The position numbers and the translations under genes were made by a program. A DNA stretch of 64,000 bases, taken from positions 1 through 64,000 of the forward strand of contig CAMBQN010000007.1 of NCBI GenBank assembly GCA_945870025.1, in the 5' to 3' direction. The DNA comes from Akkermansia muciniphila (GTDB taxonomy: Bacteria > Verrucomicrobiota > Kiritimatiellia > RFP12 > JAAYNR01). The notes beneath the pieces were generated by a model. It was not told the origin of the DNA. It saw nothing but the letters and a program-made list of their open reading frames with translations, and did not search any database. Below, in pieces: positions 16,683-25,855 of the stretch. Position 1 is the first letter of the stretch. Every line of letters starts with the position of its first letter.

Positions 16683-19148
16683 CTATCCCTGCGCCGACAC
16701 CGGCACCGCCAACCACCGGCCACCTTTCTTGAGCAGCCGCCAGGAGGCGATGCGATGCCCTTCCACCGCATCCAGCTTCACTTTGCTGCCCAGCCAAGTC
16801 AGCACCGGGCGCCCATCCTTGCCGGCCGTCTCCTGCACCCGCACGATCCACCCTTTGCCATCCTGCGCCGGTTTGATGGCTAGGAGCCGGAATGTTTCCG
16901 GCGCGAGCGACGCCAGCGAACCGGTGCGCGGCAGTTCGCCGGGGTGCGGCGCAGCGGTCACGGTCACCGGCGGCATCTCCAGCTCCGTCGCCAGGCGCGG
17001 CAACTCCTGCCCGCCCGGTGTCAGCACAAACCGGAAGCGGTGTTCGCCCACGTCCGTGGACGGCAACCGGTACTCCGCATCCTGCGCGGTCTTGACATCG
17101 TTGGCGTAGCGCGAGGCGCGCACCAGCGTGGCGCGCAGGGCGCCCTGGGTCAGATCAAAGCAATAGAGCGCATCGCTGGCAAAGCCAAGCTTCGCCCCGC
17201 GCGTCCGGACCCAGCGTCCACCCGGCACTTCGCCTAGTTCGCCACGCTGCACCGTGCCGCCCGGGACCTCGTACTCCGCGCCGGTGGCACCGACGGGCAT
17301 GACCAGCTTGAGCCGCGCCGAGCGCTCGTTCCAGAAAAGGCGCGCCGCCACATCCACTGCCCCGCGCTTGCGGCTGAGCGCAAACGTCAGGTCCAGCCGC
17401 GACGCCCCGCCTTCCAGGCGCACCCGCAGCGCGGCACGCTCGGGCCCTGGCTCCACGATCTCCACCTGCGTCACGGTCCAGGCGTGTCGCACCTCCGAAA
17501 GGTTCATGGCCTCCGGCAGTTCCTCCATGTTGCCCCAAGAGCCCCAGGGATCGTCCACGGTGATCGCATGCAGTCCAGCCGTACCTAAGACCGGCTTGCC
17601 GCGCAGCAGGATCTGCACCCCCGCCGCCCCCTTAACAGCGGACACGGTATAGACGCCGTTCGAGATCCGGTTTCCTTCCGCCAGCACCGGCGCCAGCGTC
17701 TTCGGCTTGCGCGCACCTTCCAGCCACTGCATCTCAAAGACGCTCCAGCCCAGGGGTGGCAGCGTGGCCGACAGGACCACGCGCTTGCGCCAGGGCAGCG
17801 AGGGCATGCTCGAGTGCTCGGTTTGGATGGCCTGATGCGAAAGCGGTTTCTTGTCCGGCCCGCGTACTTCCACCGGCAATTCGTCAGCCCGATCTTTGTA
17901 ACCCCACATGGGACGGTAATCGAGCGATGCCTCAAGTTCAATCGGCCCGTGATATTCGTGCGGATGCGGGTTGAAAACGGCAAACACGGCAGGCCCCGGC
18001 ATATCCCCTTTGGGCATCACTACGCGGGTGTCCAAGTGCGCGGTCAACGCATTGAGAGCCGTATGCTCAACGCCGCGGGCCGCGTGCAGCGCCCCGCCCA
18101 GCCATTCGCGCTGGTCGTCGTATGCGCGCTCGATGCTGCTGCCCGGCAGGATGTCGTGGAACGAGTTGAAGAGCACCGCTTCCCAGGCGGCCTGGAGATC
18201 GGCCGGTTTGCGTCCGAACCGCGCCGCAACAAGGGCGTCCACGCGCTCGGCCCGGTTGATCAGCGCCTCGGCCTTGCGATACAGGGTCTTGAACCCGAGT
18301 TGCGATGCGTAGCAACCGCGCAGGCAGAAGTTCAGTTCACCCCGGTGCACCGGGAGGAACCCGTCGCCCTGCTTACGCGCCTCGGCCCGCACCGCATCGA
18401 GCAGCCGGTGCAGCGTGGAGAAGCGCACCTCGACCTCCGGATGCGCCTTGGCCCAGGCGTAGACATCGAGAATCTGCCGCCGCGTGGGTCCGCCGCCATG
18501 GTTGCCGAGTCCGAAGTAGACACCTACGTTGCGCAGATCCGACTGGCGCGCGATTTCAAGCGTGCCGTTCAGCTTCCCGGCAATCGAATCACGATCGCAG
18601 CAGTAGCCGCCATCCGGCACGCGATAGGCCAGGACACGCGATCCACCGGACCCATCCCACCAGAAGGCGGGCTTCGCGAGCGGCAGCAGGTTTTGCGCGG
18701 GGCGGCTGAACGAGAACCCGTCCATGCCGGCGGCCGCCAGAATTTCCGGCAGGCCGGCGCTGTGACCGAACGAGTCGGCGGCCCACGCCACGCGCGGCCG
18801 AATTCCGAACCGGCTCGCGAAGTAGGCCTGGCCCAGCGCAAAATGACGCAGGAACGTTTCGGTGGCCGGCAGGTTCGTGTCGGGCTGGACCCACGTGCCA
18901 CCCACGACATCCCAGCGCCCCGCTTCGATCATGCGCTGCACGCGGCGGAAGGTGACGGGATCGTGATCCTCGATATGGCGGTACAGGGCCGCCTCGCCGC
19001 GCATGAAGGTCAGGTCCTGAAATTCATCCATCAGGTCCAGCACGGTCCGGGTGGTGATGATCCCCTCGTTAAGTCCCTCACGCCAGTCCCAGAGCCAGAC
19101 CGGATCGAGATGGGCGTTCGGCAGCAGATGAAACGTCATCGCGGGCAT
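16683..19148 (-). CDS. Alpha-mannosidase, glycoside hydrolase family 38
   Basis: The protein is 821 aa if it starts at the ATG at 19148, just before MTFHLLPNAHLDPVWLW. The longer track ORF reads through repeat DNA upstream. GH38 motifs: NAHLDPVWLWDW (zinc His/Asp, about 11-22), WDVVGGTWVQPDTNLP, AWAADSFGHSAGLP with the nucleophile Asp (about 135), a helical three-helix bundle with FNSFHDILPGSSIE, and a C-terminal beta-sandwich (LGWSVFEMQW, NGVYTVSAV). It would remove alpha-mannosyl residues, probably in the cytoplasm because no signal peptide is seen. First gene of the minus-strand glycan set. Confidence 0.92.
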   Translation of the reverse strand: MPAMTFHLLPNAHLDPVWLWDWREGLNEGIITTRTVLDLMDEFQDLTFMRGEAALYRHIEDHDPVTFRRVQRMIEAGRWDVVGGTWVQPDTNLPATETFLRHFALGQAYFASRFGIRPRVAWAADSFGHSAGLPEILAAAGMDGFSFSRPAQNLLPLAKPAFWWDGSGGSRVLAYRVPDGGYCCDRDSIAGKLNGTLEIARQSDLRNVGVYFGLGNHGGGPTRRQILDVYAWAKAHPEVEVRFSTLHRLLDAVRAEARKQGDGFLPVHRGELNFCLRGCYASQLGFKTLYRKAEALINRAERVDALVAARFGRKPADLQAAWEAVLFNSFHDILPGSSIERAYDDQREWLGGALHAARGVEHTALNALTAHLDTRVVMPKGDMPGPAVFAVFNPHPHEYHGPIELEASLDYRPMWGYKDRADELPVEVRGPDKKPLSHQAIQTEHSSMPSLPWRKRVVLSATLPPLGWSVFEMQWLEGARKPKTLAPVLAEGNRISNGVYTVSAVKGAAGVQILLRGKPVLGTAGLHAITVDDPWGSWGNMEELPEAMNLSEVRHAWTVTQVEIVEPGPERAALRVRLEGGASRLDLTFALSRKRGAVDVAARLFWNERSARLKLVMPVGATGAEYEVPGGTVQRGELGEVPGGRWVRTRGAKLGFASDALYCFDLTQGALRATLVRASRYANDVKTAQDAEYRLPSTDVGEHRFRFVLTPGGQELPRLATELEMPPVTVTAAPHPGELPRTGSLASLAPETFRLLAIKPAQDGKGWIVRVQETAGKDGRPVLTWLGSKVKLDAVEGHRIASWRLLKKGGRWLAVPVSAQG

Positions 19149-19249
19149 ACAGGTTTCTTCCTTTCTCGTGACGGGTATTAAATCATATATAGCCTGCGCC
19201 AAGCGATCTAAATGATATCTGTTTTGTCCGTTTTGACATACCAAAATAA

Positions 19250-19390
19250 GCCCCATCGTTGTCCCCATCGTTGTCATAATCGTTGTCATAATCGTCGTCG
19301 TTGTCCCATCTTTGTCCCAATCGTTGTCATAATCGTCGTCGTTTTCCCATCGTTGTCAGAATCATTGTCGACAATGATTGCGACAACGAT
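19250..19390. repeat. TTGTCATAATCG word array with a short inverted arm
   Basis: About ten imperfect copies of a 9-12 base unit (CATCGTTGTC, ATAATCGTTGTC, CGTCGTTGTC) run for 120 bases. They are followed by a short reverse-complement arm (GACAATGATTGCGACAACG). On the minus strand it encodes the MTTIMTTMGTTMG string that wrongly extends the GH38 ORF. Confidence 0.85.
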
Positions 19391-19465
19391 CTGAACCCCG
19401 AACCCTTCTCCTCTTCATTGGCCTGCGGCGCGGCGTGACGCCGCTGCCCTACCTCGCGCGAAGCG
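19391..19465. repeat. 75-bp dispersed repeat, copy A
   Basis: This sequence matches 27173-27247 with four mismatches in 75 bases, in the same orientation. It contains GGCGCGGCG and the complementary CGCCGCTGCC, and ends in CTCGCGCGAAGCG. No ORF or gene explains it. Both copies directly follow a word array. Confidence 0.9.
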
Positions 19466-19490
19466 AGAGGTCGAGTAGAGCCGGGTCTGC

Positions 19491-19594
19491 ATGGCGCTAA
19501 GTTAAGGGACTATTGCCATCTTAATCGTAATCGTAATCTTAATCTTAATCTGCTGTTGTAGAACGGATTACGATTAAGATTATGATTATGATCG
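19491..19594. repeat. TAATCG-word palindrome, copy B
   Basis: This is the inverted homologue of the element at 3774-3884. It shares the flank ATGGCGCT, the CTATTGCCATCTTAATCG entry and the ACGGATTACGATTA right arm start, while the number and exact sequence of the words differ (AATCTT versus AATCG). Central loop about 15 bases. Confidence 0.85.
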
Positions 19595-19654
19595 GAAGCG
19601 ATCGCTTAACATAACGCCGGACGCAACATAAAGCGCCATTCGGGCCAGGTCTGA

Positions 19655-19807
19655 ATGACGCAATTTAAACGACTTTGAGCGAATGTTCGTTCCGCCCTCC
19701 GTGTATTCACGGGTGAGGCGGACGAAACATTCGCTGATTATTTGCGGTTTTCGCGAAAAGTTTTCATTTTTTGTAGCAGGGGCTCCCATTTAGATGCGTT
19801 CGCCCTG
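19655..19807. repeat. CGAATGTT palindromic element, copy A
   Basis: AGCGAATGTTCGTTCCGCC and GGCGGACGAAACATTCGCT form an imperfect palindrome (19678-19735). It is followed by a conserved tail TTGCGGTTTTCGCGAAAAG and TTTAGATGCGTTCGCCCTG. The whole unit is present inverted at 32628-32782. Confidence 0.9.
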
Positions 19808-19816
19808 TGGAGGGGC

Positions 19817-19845
19817 TTGCTAACGGGAGGCAAAAGAGCTATTCT
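19817..19845 (+). promoter_or_regulatory. Promoter of the AbiEii-type module
   Basis: TTGCTA (19817-19822), 17 bases, TATTCT (19840-19845), with a leader of about 25 bases to the start at 19878. Confidence 0.5.
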
Positions 19846-19877
19846 GTGGCCATCTAATAAGGAACGGAACCCGCAGC

Positions 19878-20159
19878 ATGAAGACGCCGATATTCAACGA
19901 TCAGGATGTCCCCTATTTCTGTTGGGACCGTAAGCTTACGGCCGGTGAGATCCGATCGCAGTTGCGCACTGCGGTGGGGCTTGACTGGGTGCGACTGGCT
20001 TCCTGGCTGATGCGCGAGGCGGCTACCGCCGACGTCTGGGCATTCATGACGCCCGCCGAGGTGAAGGCGCGCTTCGATGAACTGGCGCCTTTCTTGCATC
20101 GAAAACGCGGGTTCTGGACATACTTGATTGGAACATGGCATGAACTGGGAAGAGTCTAA
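19878..20159 (+). CDS. Small protein, antitoxin-like partner of an AbiEii-type toxin
   Basis: This 93-aa protein has the pattern seen in small genes placed before AbiEii nucleotidyltransferase genes: YFCWDRKLTAGEIRSQL, LDWVRLASWLMREA, DVWAFMTPAEVKARFDEL and RGFWTYLIGTWHELG. I assign the role mainly from that resemblance and from the 20-base overlap with the toxin-like gene at 20140. AAGGAACGG lies upstream of the ATG, at a longer spacing than usual. The gene appears intact although the partner is broken. Confidence 0.6.
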   Translation: MKTPIFNDQDVPYFCWDRKLTAGEIRSQLRTAVGLDWVRLASWLMREAATADVWAFMTPAEVKARFDELAPFLHRKRGFWTYLIGTWHELGRV

Positions 20160-20456
20160 GGCGCTCACGCCGCTGAAGCGCGATTTCCTGAAGGCGTTCT
20201 TTGATCGCAGCCAGGCATTCTTTCTCACCGGTGGCTCAGCACTGGGCATCTTCTATCTTCAGCACCGGTTGTCATTTGATCTCGACTTCTTCACGACTGA
20301 TGAACATCTGGAATGGCACATTCTCGACAACGAACACACATTGACGCTATCCCCGACTACATACTGGAACCGGTCAGCGTCGAGGAACTCGTCGGTTTTG
20401 TCCGGGACCTCCAACGCCGACTTTCCGAAATGGCTTTCCCAGAGATGCCGTCCTGA
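20140..20456 (+). pseudogene. Internally deleted AbiEii-family nucleotidyltransferase
   Basis: The reading frame from ATG 20140 gives a normal AbiEii N-terminus: LTPLKRDFLKAFF, then FFLTGGSALGIFYLQHR and the SFDLDFFT nucleotidyltransferase signature. It then runs out of frame near 20335. A second frame (20343-20456) gives a typical AbiEii C-terminus (ILEPVSVEELVGFVRDLQRR) ending in a stop. The product would be about 105 aa where about 250-300 is usual, so the central region is missing and the junction is frameshifted. The toxin should be dead. Confidence 0.8.
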
Positions 20457-20595
20457 CTGAACCTTCGAGTAGGGACGGGCCTGAATGGCGCCTGCAGGCA
20501 AAAGTCGGGATAGCCGTCGCGCCACCCAATGCGGTCTGGACGAGCAGCGTGAGGCAGGTTGCAACCAAGAATCCGCGAGATAACGTCCATTTCAT
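20457..20595 (-). pseudogene. 5' fragment of a secreted-protein gene
   Basis: On the minus strand an ATG at 20595, with AGGAG upstream, opens a convincing signal peptide (MKWTLSRGFLVATCLTLLVQ, ending ALGGATA). After about 40 residues it loses any protein-like pattern and runs into the toxin remnant. I read it as the surviving start of a deleted exported protein gene, the deletion joining it to the AbiEii remnant. Confidence 0.5.
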
Positions 20596-20652
20596 TACCG
20601 GTCTCCTGTGTAAATTACTGAACACCCACACACTCTCTCGCTTCTTCATCCG

Positions 20653-23600
20653 TCACTCCAGCTTCACCCGGTAGAATTTAGTTTCCGCACTGCCCACACT
20701 GTCCGTGTATACATTCATGGTGGGCGTGGCCTGGATGTTGGTCGCAAGATCGGTGAACCCGGTCAGCAGGTTCGTCGTGGCCATCACCTTATACATCTTG
20801 CTCGAGACGCTCTGCCAAGACACCACGAACTTTCCAGATGTTGATGGGTTGTTGGTTGCCGCGGAAATGGCCAGGCACGAGAGGGCGTTTGTCGGGTTTG
20901 TGCCGGCCAGGTACTCCTGTTCGTTGTTCAGTCCGTCCCCGTCCGGATCGGCTGTTGCGCTGCTGATCGCCGCATTGGTGAGTTGCGCAGCGGTGAAGCT
21001 TGTCTGCCGCCACGCTTCAAACGGATCCAGTGCGCCGGTCACGTACCGCACGATCACGATGCCGGAGCCGCCCTTGCCGCCATAGAATTGGGCGCCACTG
21101 CTCACGGCGCTGCCGCCACCACCACCACCGGTATTGGGGCTGGCGTTGGCACCGTGAGTTCCGTAGCCACCACCCGCACCACCGCCGCCCGTGGCCGAGC
21201 CGGCCGCATAGCCACTTTCCCCGCTTCCTCCTCCGCCGCCACCTGCATAGACCGTCTCAATTCCGCTTATGCTGTTCGTAAATCCAGCCCCGCCATTGCC
21301 GCCCGTTGTATTGACATTTCCAGCGGCACCGGCAGAACCCGCGCCACCGCCGCCGCCACCACCACCACCGTTGGCAGCCGTCCCGGCTCCCCCAGCGCCG
21401 CCGTTGCTTCCGTACCCACCGGAGCTTGATCCCGGTTGGGTCGCCGTCCCTGCAGCATTGGTAGGTAGGGCTCCGCGTCCGAACCCGCCGCCACCACTGC
21501 CACCATTGGTGGCCAACAAGTTTACCATCCGGCCGCCGTAGCCGCCGCCCAAGGCGGTCAGCGAACCGAAAAGGGAATTCCCCCCGTTCGCCGCCGTATT
21601 GGCGGGGCCACCATCCCCCACCGTAACGGCATAATTGCTGCCGAACAACACCGTGAAGTTCGTTAAGATTAGACCGCCGGCACCACCACCGCCACCAGCG
21701 CCACCAGGCCCATTGTCCGCTTGGCCGCCACCACCACCGCCGCCTACTACCATCACCTCGACATTGCCGCCAGCAGTGACATTCAGATTCGTCACTCCAA
21801 CGGTCGTGAAGATATGGGCCGTCCAGTTGGTGTTGTTCAGCGTGTAGTTCGTCACTGTCCCGCCCGCAGCCACTACCGTGCCGGCAGGCACCGCATTCAC
21901 CGTCAGTGTCGCCACGGCGGACGTGACCGCGCCATAGGCGTTGGTCACGATCACCTTGAACGCCGCGCCGCTGTCGTTGGTCGTCGTCGCCGGCGTGGTG
22001 TAGCTCGATGCCTTGGCCCCTCCAATCGCCGCGTTGTTGGTGTACCACTGATAGAGCAGTGTCGGCGAACCGCTGGCGGTTACGCTGAATGTCGCTGCCT
22101 GGCCAGCCGTGACTGTGGCAGGAGCCGGTCCCGTTGTGATCGCGGGAGGCGTATTCGATACCCACCTGGCGTAGAGAATCACGTCCGCGCTGGCCGTATA
22201 ACTCGCGCCAGGCGCGTAGCCCGAGCCCGTGCCGTTCGAGGCCGTGTTCCAGCCGGAGAAGGTGTAACTGATCCGCGCCAAGTTCCCGGTATTGCCGGAA
22301 ACCACAACCGCCACGTTCTGTGTCTTGATCTGGATCGCCGGCGCCGTGCCGCTGTCTTCGCCGTTGCCGTTGTAGACCACGGTGTAGGTGGAGGTGGCTG
22401 AACTGCTGTCCACCGCATACCGGATGACCACAATGCCGGAGCCGCCTGAGCCGCCACCGGAATCCCCCGAATTGAGACCGGTGCCCAGACCACCGCCGCC
22501 GCCACCGCTGTTCGGTCTGCCGTCGCGTAAGCCGTTCTGCGGGCCGCCACCGCCCGCCCCGGCCTGGACCGTACCCGCCTTACCTCCATAGATGCTGTAG
22601 TCCAGCCCCGATCCCGCCCCGCCGCCGCAGTAGCCCGTGTAGACACCGGATATGGCACTCCAGTACCCGTTGCCGCCATTGCCGCCCTGCTTTGATGCTC
22701 CAGCCGTCCCGGCAGAAACGTAACCACCACCGCCACCACCCGCGGAAGAAGCGCCGCTCTCATATCCAGCGCCACCGTCATTCCCATACCCGCCAGTGGC
22801 GCTTCCCTTGGTTAGCTGAGGTGAAGCTCCGCCGCCGCCGCCGCCGCCCGATCCGCCCGCGCTGCTGTATCCCGCGCCGCCACCGTCGCGACTGGCGCCG
22901 CCGCCACCACCCGCGGCCGTAGTGCCGAATACACTGGAATCCCCGCCGTTGGTTCCTCGCCATTGCCCGCTCACAACCACCTGCGTAGCCCCTCCACCCA
23001 CGACAATCGGATACGAGGTTGTGCTTAGGTCGACCGTGCCCGTCCGCGCCCCACCCGCGCCGCCGCCACCACCGCCGTTGCTCCCCGCGCTACCACCGCC
23101 GCCGACGATCAGGTACTCGACATTGGTGAGCGCTTGACTGGGCGTGAACACCGCGCTGCCGGTATTCATGAACAGGTGCGCCCAATAGTTGGTGCTGTTC
23201 AGCGTGTAGTTCATCAACGTGCCGCCGGTGGCAGACGGCGGATATTGCGGCATCTCCAGCACCGTCAGCGTCGCCACACTGGATGTGACCGCGCCATAGG
23301 CGTTGGTCACTGTGACCTTGAACTGCGTGCCGCTTTCGTTCGTGGTCGTGGCCGGAGTGGTGTAGGTCGTCCCCGTCGCCCCGCCAATCGCCGCGTTGTT
23401 CGTGTACCACTGGTAGAACAGCGGCGGAGTGCCCGATGCCGTCACACTGAACGTGGCGGTCTGACTCGCGTACACCATAACATTGGCCGGTTGTGTCGTG
23501 ATCGTCGGCGCCTCGGGCAAAGACATGGATGCGAGCGCACCGTTTGCAAATAGACAGGAGGCCACATCCCGACCGGTCGAGTCCCAAATCCGCGCCGTGC

Positions 23601-25788
23601 CATTGGCCACCAGGCCGCGAAAATGGCGGCTGGGCAGGTCACGGGCTGCGGGATAGGTGTCCCATTGCGACTCAAGCCGTTTGCGGCCATTGCTCCACCA
23701 GTGCGTCCAGGTGCTGACGTTATTGGTCGGGTCGTGATTCCAGCTCCAGACCTTCTCGCCATTGGACGCCCATACGGTTTCCTCACCCGTGCGTCTGCCG
23801 CTGGCCCAGGTCACCACCCGCTGCGCAATGCCGCTTTCGTTGTAGTTGGTCTCCACGCCATCCAGGAGGTAGCGGCCATTGGGGCAGATGCGCGCACTCC
23901 AGGTTGCCTTGATCGCGCCACCAAGATAGTTCTCGCTGTAGGACTGAATCGAGCCGCCGCCGGTCTCCGGCGTAATGTCGCCCTCCGCCGAATAGACCCA
24001 CGCCTCATTGAACTCGTAGTGCAGGCATGGTTGCGTCATGGTCGCGAGCACGTGAATCACGCCGTTGGGCGCCTGTCGCACGGTCGTGTAGCCCAGCGTC
24101 AAATGCGGACGGTCTTCGTGCTTGAGCGCCACGGGCAACGCTTTGAAATGCCAGCTCGTGCCGTTGTCGGCCGACAGAGCCACATACGGCCCGGCGCCGT
24201 GCGTCCAACCGGCAGGCGCACCCGTACCTATTGGGTTTGACACGGCGGCATCACCAACCATGATCAGTTTGCCGTTGGCAAGCCTATACAGACTGGGACG
24301 CTGGTTCATCGCCAGTTGCGGGAATGGACTTTGCGTTTCCGCCTGCCAGGTTACGCCGCAATCCGTGGAGATCTCCCACGGCATGTAGCCGCTGCTGTTG
24401 AAGTTGACGTTTTTGCCGCTTACACACAACAACCGCCCGGTTCCATCCAGCGGCACAATCGTAGAGTGACGTGCAGCCGTTCTTCCTCCCTGATCGTTCC
24501 ACGTAACCCCGTTGTCCTGACTCCGCCAGAGTACACTCTGCAACAGGCCGGGACCAGCGTCAGTAGTCATATACATCGATCCGTTCGGCGCACGGAAGGC
24601 GCTGTTGATAGGTTGCGGGGACACCGTGTTGGCGGGGAACGTCGGCCTGGGTATGTCCATGGTCCACGTCGCACCATTGTCCAGCGACTTGGAGATCCTG
24701 AAAGGGCTGGGATTATTCGTCCATCCTGTGAACAGCCAGTTCGTGGTCCCTTCCCTCCACAGCAGCGGCGCAATATCCTGATCCTTCATCTGGAAGAGCA
24801 GTTCCGGCATATCGAACTCCTCGGCGCCATAACGCAGCCGGGCTTGCACGATCCGGATCTTCGACCCGTATTCCGTGCCATTGCCACCGCTGAAATAGAT
24901 AGCCAGCGCATCGCCGTTGGGCATGACCTCGAAACCGGGCGAATGGTTGTGATCCACCACCGCTGGATCCAGCCCCACCAGCGCCGCATTGAACTGACGG
25001 TCGTTGTCCTGTGGAATCGGCATGGCGAAGCGCACGGTGAAATACGGCACATTCGTGAGCGGTCCCTGCAAGGCGGGCGCCGCGCTCTGCTTCACGCCCA
25101 TCTGGTTGAATGGCAGGGGACTGTAGACGAAACGGTTTGTTGACGCCGTGTCCAGTACCACTCGAAACATGCCTTCACCCTCGCCGACCGGCGGCCGGCC
25201 CAGGCGATTGATCGCGTCGCTGCGAATAACCTTCAGCACCCCGGCCGCCGGTCCGGCCGGATTGGTCAGACTGAGATTTCGATACGAGCCATGCCAGTCG
25301 GCGACCCACTCCGAGCCGAAGTCCCCGACACTCCCCGGGGTCCGGCGCACATATTCCCATTCCGCCTCGGTCGGCAGGCGATAGGTAAGACCATCCTGCT
25401 GGCTCAGCCAGGCGCAGAACGCCGCGCCGCGATCCCAACTCACGCGGCCATCGACAGGCGCCGCACCCAGCCCCGCGAGAGCGAACTGCGCCTGAGTGAC
25501 CCGGCCCGTCAGCACGTAGAACGGCGCGGTGAGGGTGACCGAATGCGCCGATTGTTCGTCGTAGTCCAGACTGTTCGTGTCCACGATACGCAGGTCGGTG
25601 CCCACGCCCATGGTGAACGTGCCCGGCTCGAACCGGACCAGCCCCATGCCGAGCGAATTGGTGTAAGTCGCCCCGGTCGGCGGATCCGCGGCCAAGACTC
25701 TCGTCACTCCCGCCAGCCAGAGGGCCATCATGGCCGCTGCGCCCAGCGCAAAAACCGTCAGTTCGTTTTGGTTTCGCTTTCTTGTCAT
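20653..25788 (-). CDS. Giant secreted protein: FGE-fold, sialidase-like, Ig-like and glycine-rich modules
   Basis: The protein is 1711 aa from the ATG at 25788 (GGAG upstream), with a signal peptide ending LAGVTRVLA. Modules in order: FGE-fold domain (FEPGTFTMGV, YRLPTEAEWEYVRR, about 45-215, no catalytic Cys: GMFRVVL); BNR/sialidase-like propeller (SLDNGATWTMD, SQDNGVTWNDQGG, about 225-620); MORN-like repeats (WSNGRKRLESQWD); Ig-like domain (TITTQPANVMV); glycine-rich module opening with NYTLNSTNYWAHLF; InlB-like repeat (YTFSGWNTASNGTGSGY); a second Ig-like domain; a second glycine-rich module (NYTLNNTNWTAHIF); and a DPDGDGLNNEQEYLAGTNP Ca-binding linker with a C-terminal beta domain. Likely cell-surface glycan or mucin binding or cleavage. 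No sorting signal was seen. Confidence 0.8.
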   Translation of the reverse strand: MTRKRNQNELTVFALGAAAMMALWLAGVTRVLAADPPTGATYTNSLGMGLVRFEPGTFTMGVGTDLRIVDTNSLDYDEQSAHSVTLTAPFYVLTGRVTQAQFALAGLGAAPVDGRVSWDRGAAFCAWLSQQDGLTYRLPTEAEWEYVRRTPGSVGDFGSEWVADWHGSYRNLSLTNPAGPAAGVLKVIRSDAINRLGRPPVGEGEGMFRVVLDTASTNRFVYSPLPFNQMGVKQSAAPALQGPLTNVPYFTVRFAMPIPQDNDRQFNAALVGLDPAVVDHNHSPGFEVMPNGDALAIYFSGGNGTEYGSKIRIVQARLRYGAEEFDMPELLFQMKDQDIAPLLWREGTTNWLFTGWTNNPSPFRISKSLDNGATWTMDIPRPTFPANTVSPQPINSAFRAPNGSMYMTTDAGPGLLQSVLWRSQDNGVTWNDQGGRTAARHSTIVPLDGTGRLLCVSGKNVNFNSSGYMPWEISTDCGVTWQAETQSPFPQLAMNQRPSLYRLANGKLIMVGDAAVSNPIGTGAPAGWTHGAGPYVALSADNGTSWHFKALPVALKHEDRPHLTLGYTTVRQAPNGVIHVLATMTQPCLHYEFNEAWVYSAEGDITPETGGGSIQSYSENYLGGAIKATWSARICPNGRYLLDGVETNYNESGIAQRVVTWASGRRTGEETVWASNGEKVWSWNHDPTNNVSTWTHWWSNGRKRLESQWDTYPAARDLPSRHFRGLVANGTARIWDSTGRDVASCLFANGALASMSLPEAPTITTQPANVMVYASQTATFSVTASGTPPLFYQWYTNNAAIGGATGTTYTTPATTTNESGTQFKVTVTNAYGAVTSSVATLTVLEMPQYPPSATGGTLMNYTLNSTNYWAHLFMNTGSAVFTPSQALTNVEYLIVGGGGSAGSNGGGGGGAGGARTGTVDLSTTSYPIVVGGGATQVVVSGQWRGTNGGDSSVFGTTAAGGGGGASRDGGGAGYSSAGGSGGGGGGGASPQLTKGSATGGYGNDGGAGYESGASSAGGGGGGYVSAGTAGASKQGGNGGNGYWSAISGVYTGYCGGGAGSGLDYSIYGGKAGTVQAGAGGGGPQNGLRDGRPNSGGGGGGLGTGLNSGDSGGGSGGSGIVVIRYAVDSSSATSTYTVVYNGNGEDSGTAPAIQIKTQNVAVVVSGNTGNLARISYTFSGWNTASNGTGSGYAPGASYTASADVILYARWVSNTPPAITTGPAPATVTAGQAATFSVTASGSPTLLYQWYTNNAAIGGAKASSYTTPATTTNDSGAAFKVIVTNAYGAVTSAVATLTVNAVPAGTVVAAGGTVTNYTLNNTNWTAHIFTTVGVTNLNVTAGGNVEVMVVGGGGGGGQADNGPGGAGGGGGAGGLILTNFTVLFGSNYAVTVGDGGPANTAANGGNSLFGSLTALGGGYGGRMVNLLATNGGSGGGGFGRGALPTNAAGTATQPGSSSGGYGSNGGAGGAGTAANGGGGGGGGGAGSAGAAGNVNTTGGNGGAGFTNSISGIETVYAGGGGGGSGESGYAAGSATGGGGAGGGYGTHGANASPNTGGGGGGSAVSSGAQFYGGKGGSGIVIVRYVTGALDPFEAWRQTSFTAAQLTNAAISSATADPDGDGLNNEQEYLAGTNPTNALSCLAISAATNNPSTSGKFVVSWQSVSSKMYKVMATTNLLTGFTDLATNIQATPTMNVYTDSVGSAETKFYRVKLE

Positions 25789-25811
25789 CGTCGCACTCCA
25801 CATCCATCTGA

Positions 25812-25846
25812 CTTCTGAATACTGACTTCTGACTACTGAATCCTTC
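25812..25846. repeat. CTGACTTCTGA word array
   Basis: Three imperfect tandem units of CTGACTTCTGAATA lie in the gap between the giant protein start and the next gene's stop. Only one arm is visible. Same style as the other word elements. Confidence 0.6.
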
Positions 25847-25855
25847 TTCCGCCGG

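Larger units (their letters stand above)
19149..19877. other. 729-base repeat-packed intergenic region
   Basis: No gene is supported here. It holds, in order, an array of TTGTCATAATCG-type words, a 75-bp dispersed repeat, a TAATCG-word palindrome, an unassigned stretch with CGCAACATAAAGCGCC, a 153-bp CGAATGTT element and a promoter for the small gene at 19878. Each is listed separately. Confidence 0.8.

Noticed and set aside
17814-19181. 455-aa plus-strand ORF
   Set aside because: Antisense shadow of the GH38 gene; no recognisable domain.
19250-19390. TTGTCATAATCG array considered as an origin or DnaA-box/iteron cluster
   Set aside because: Words do not match the DnaA box, and no dnaA, dnaN or rep gene is nearby.
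21000-23200. Proline-rich plus-strand ORFs resembling collagen or extensin
   Set aside because: They are complements of the glycine-rich modules (GGN codons read as Pro) and have no start signals.
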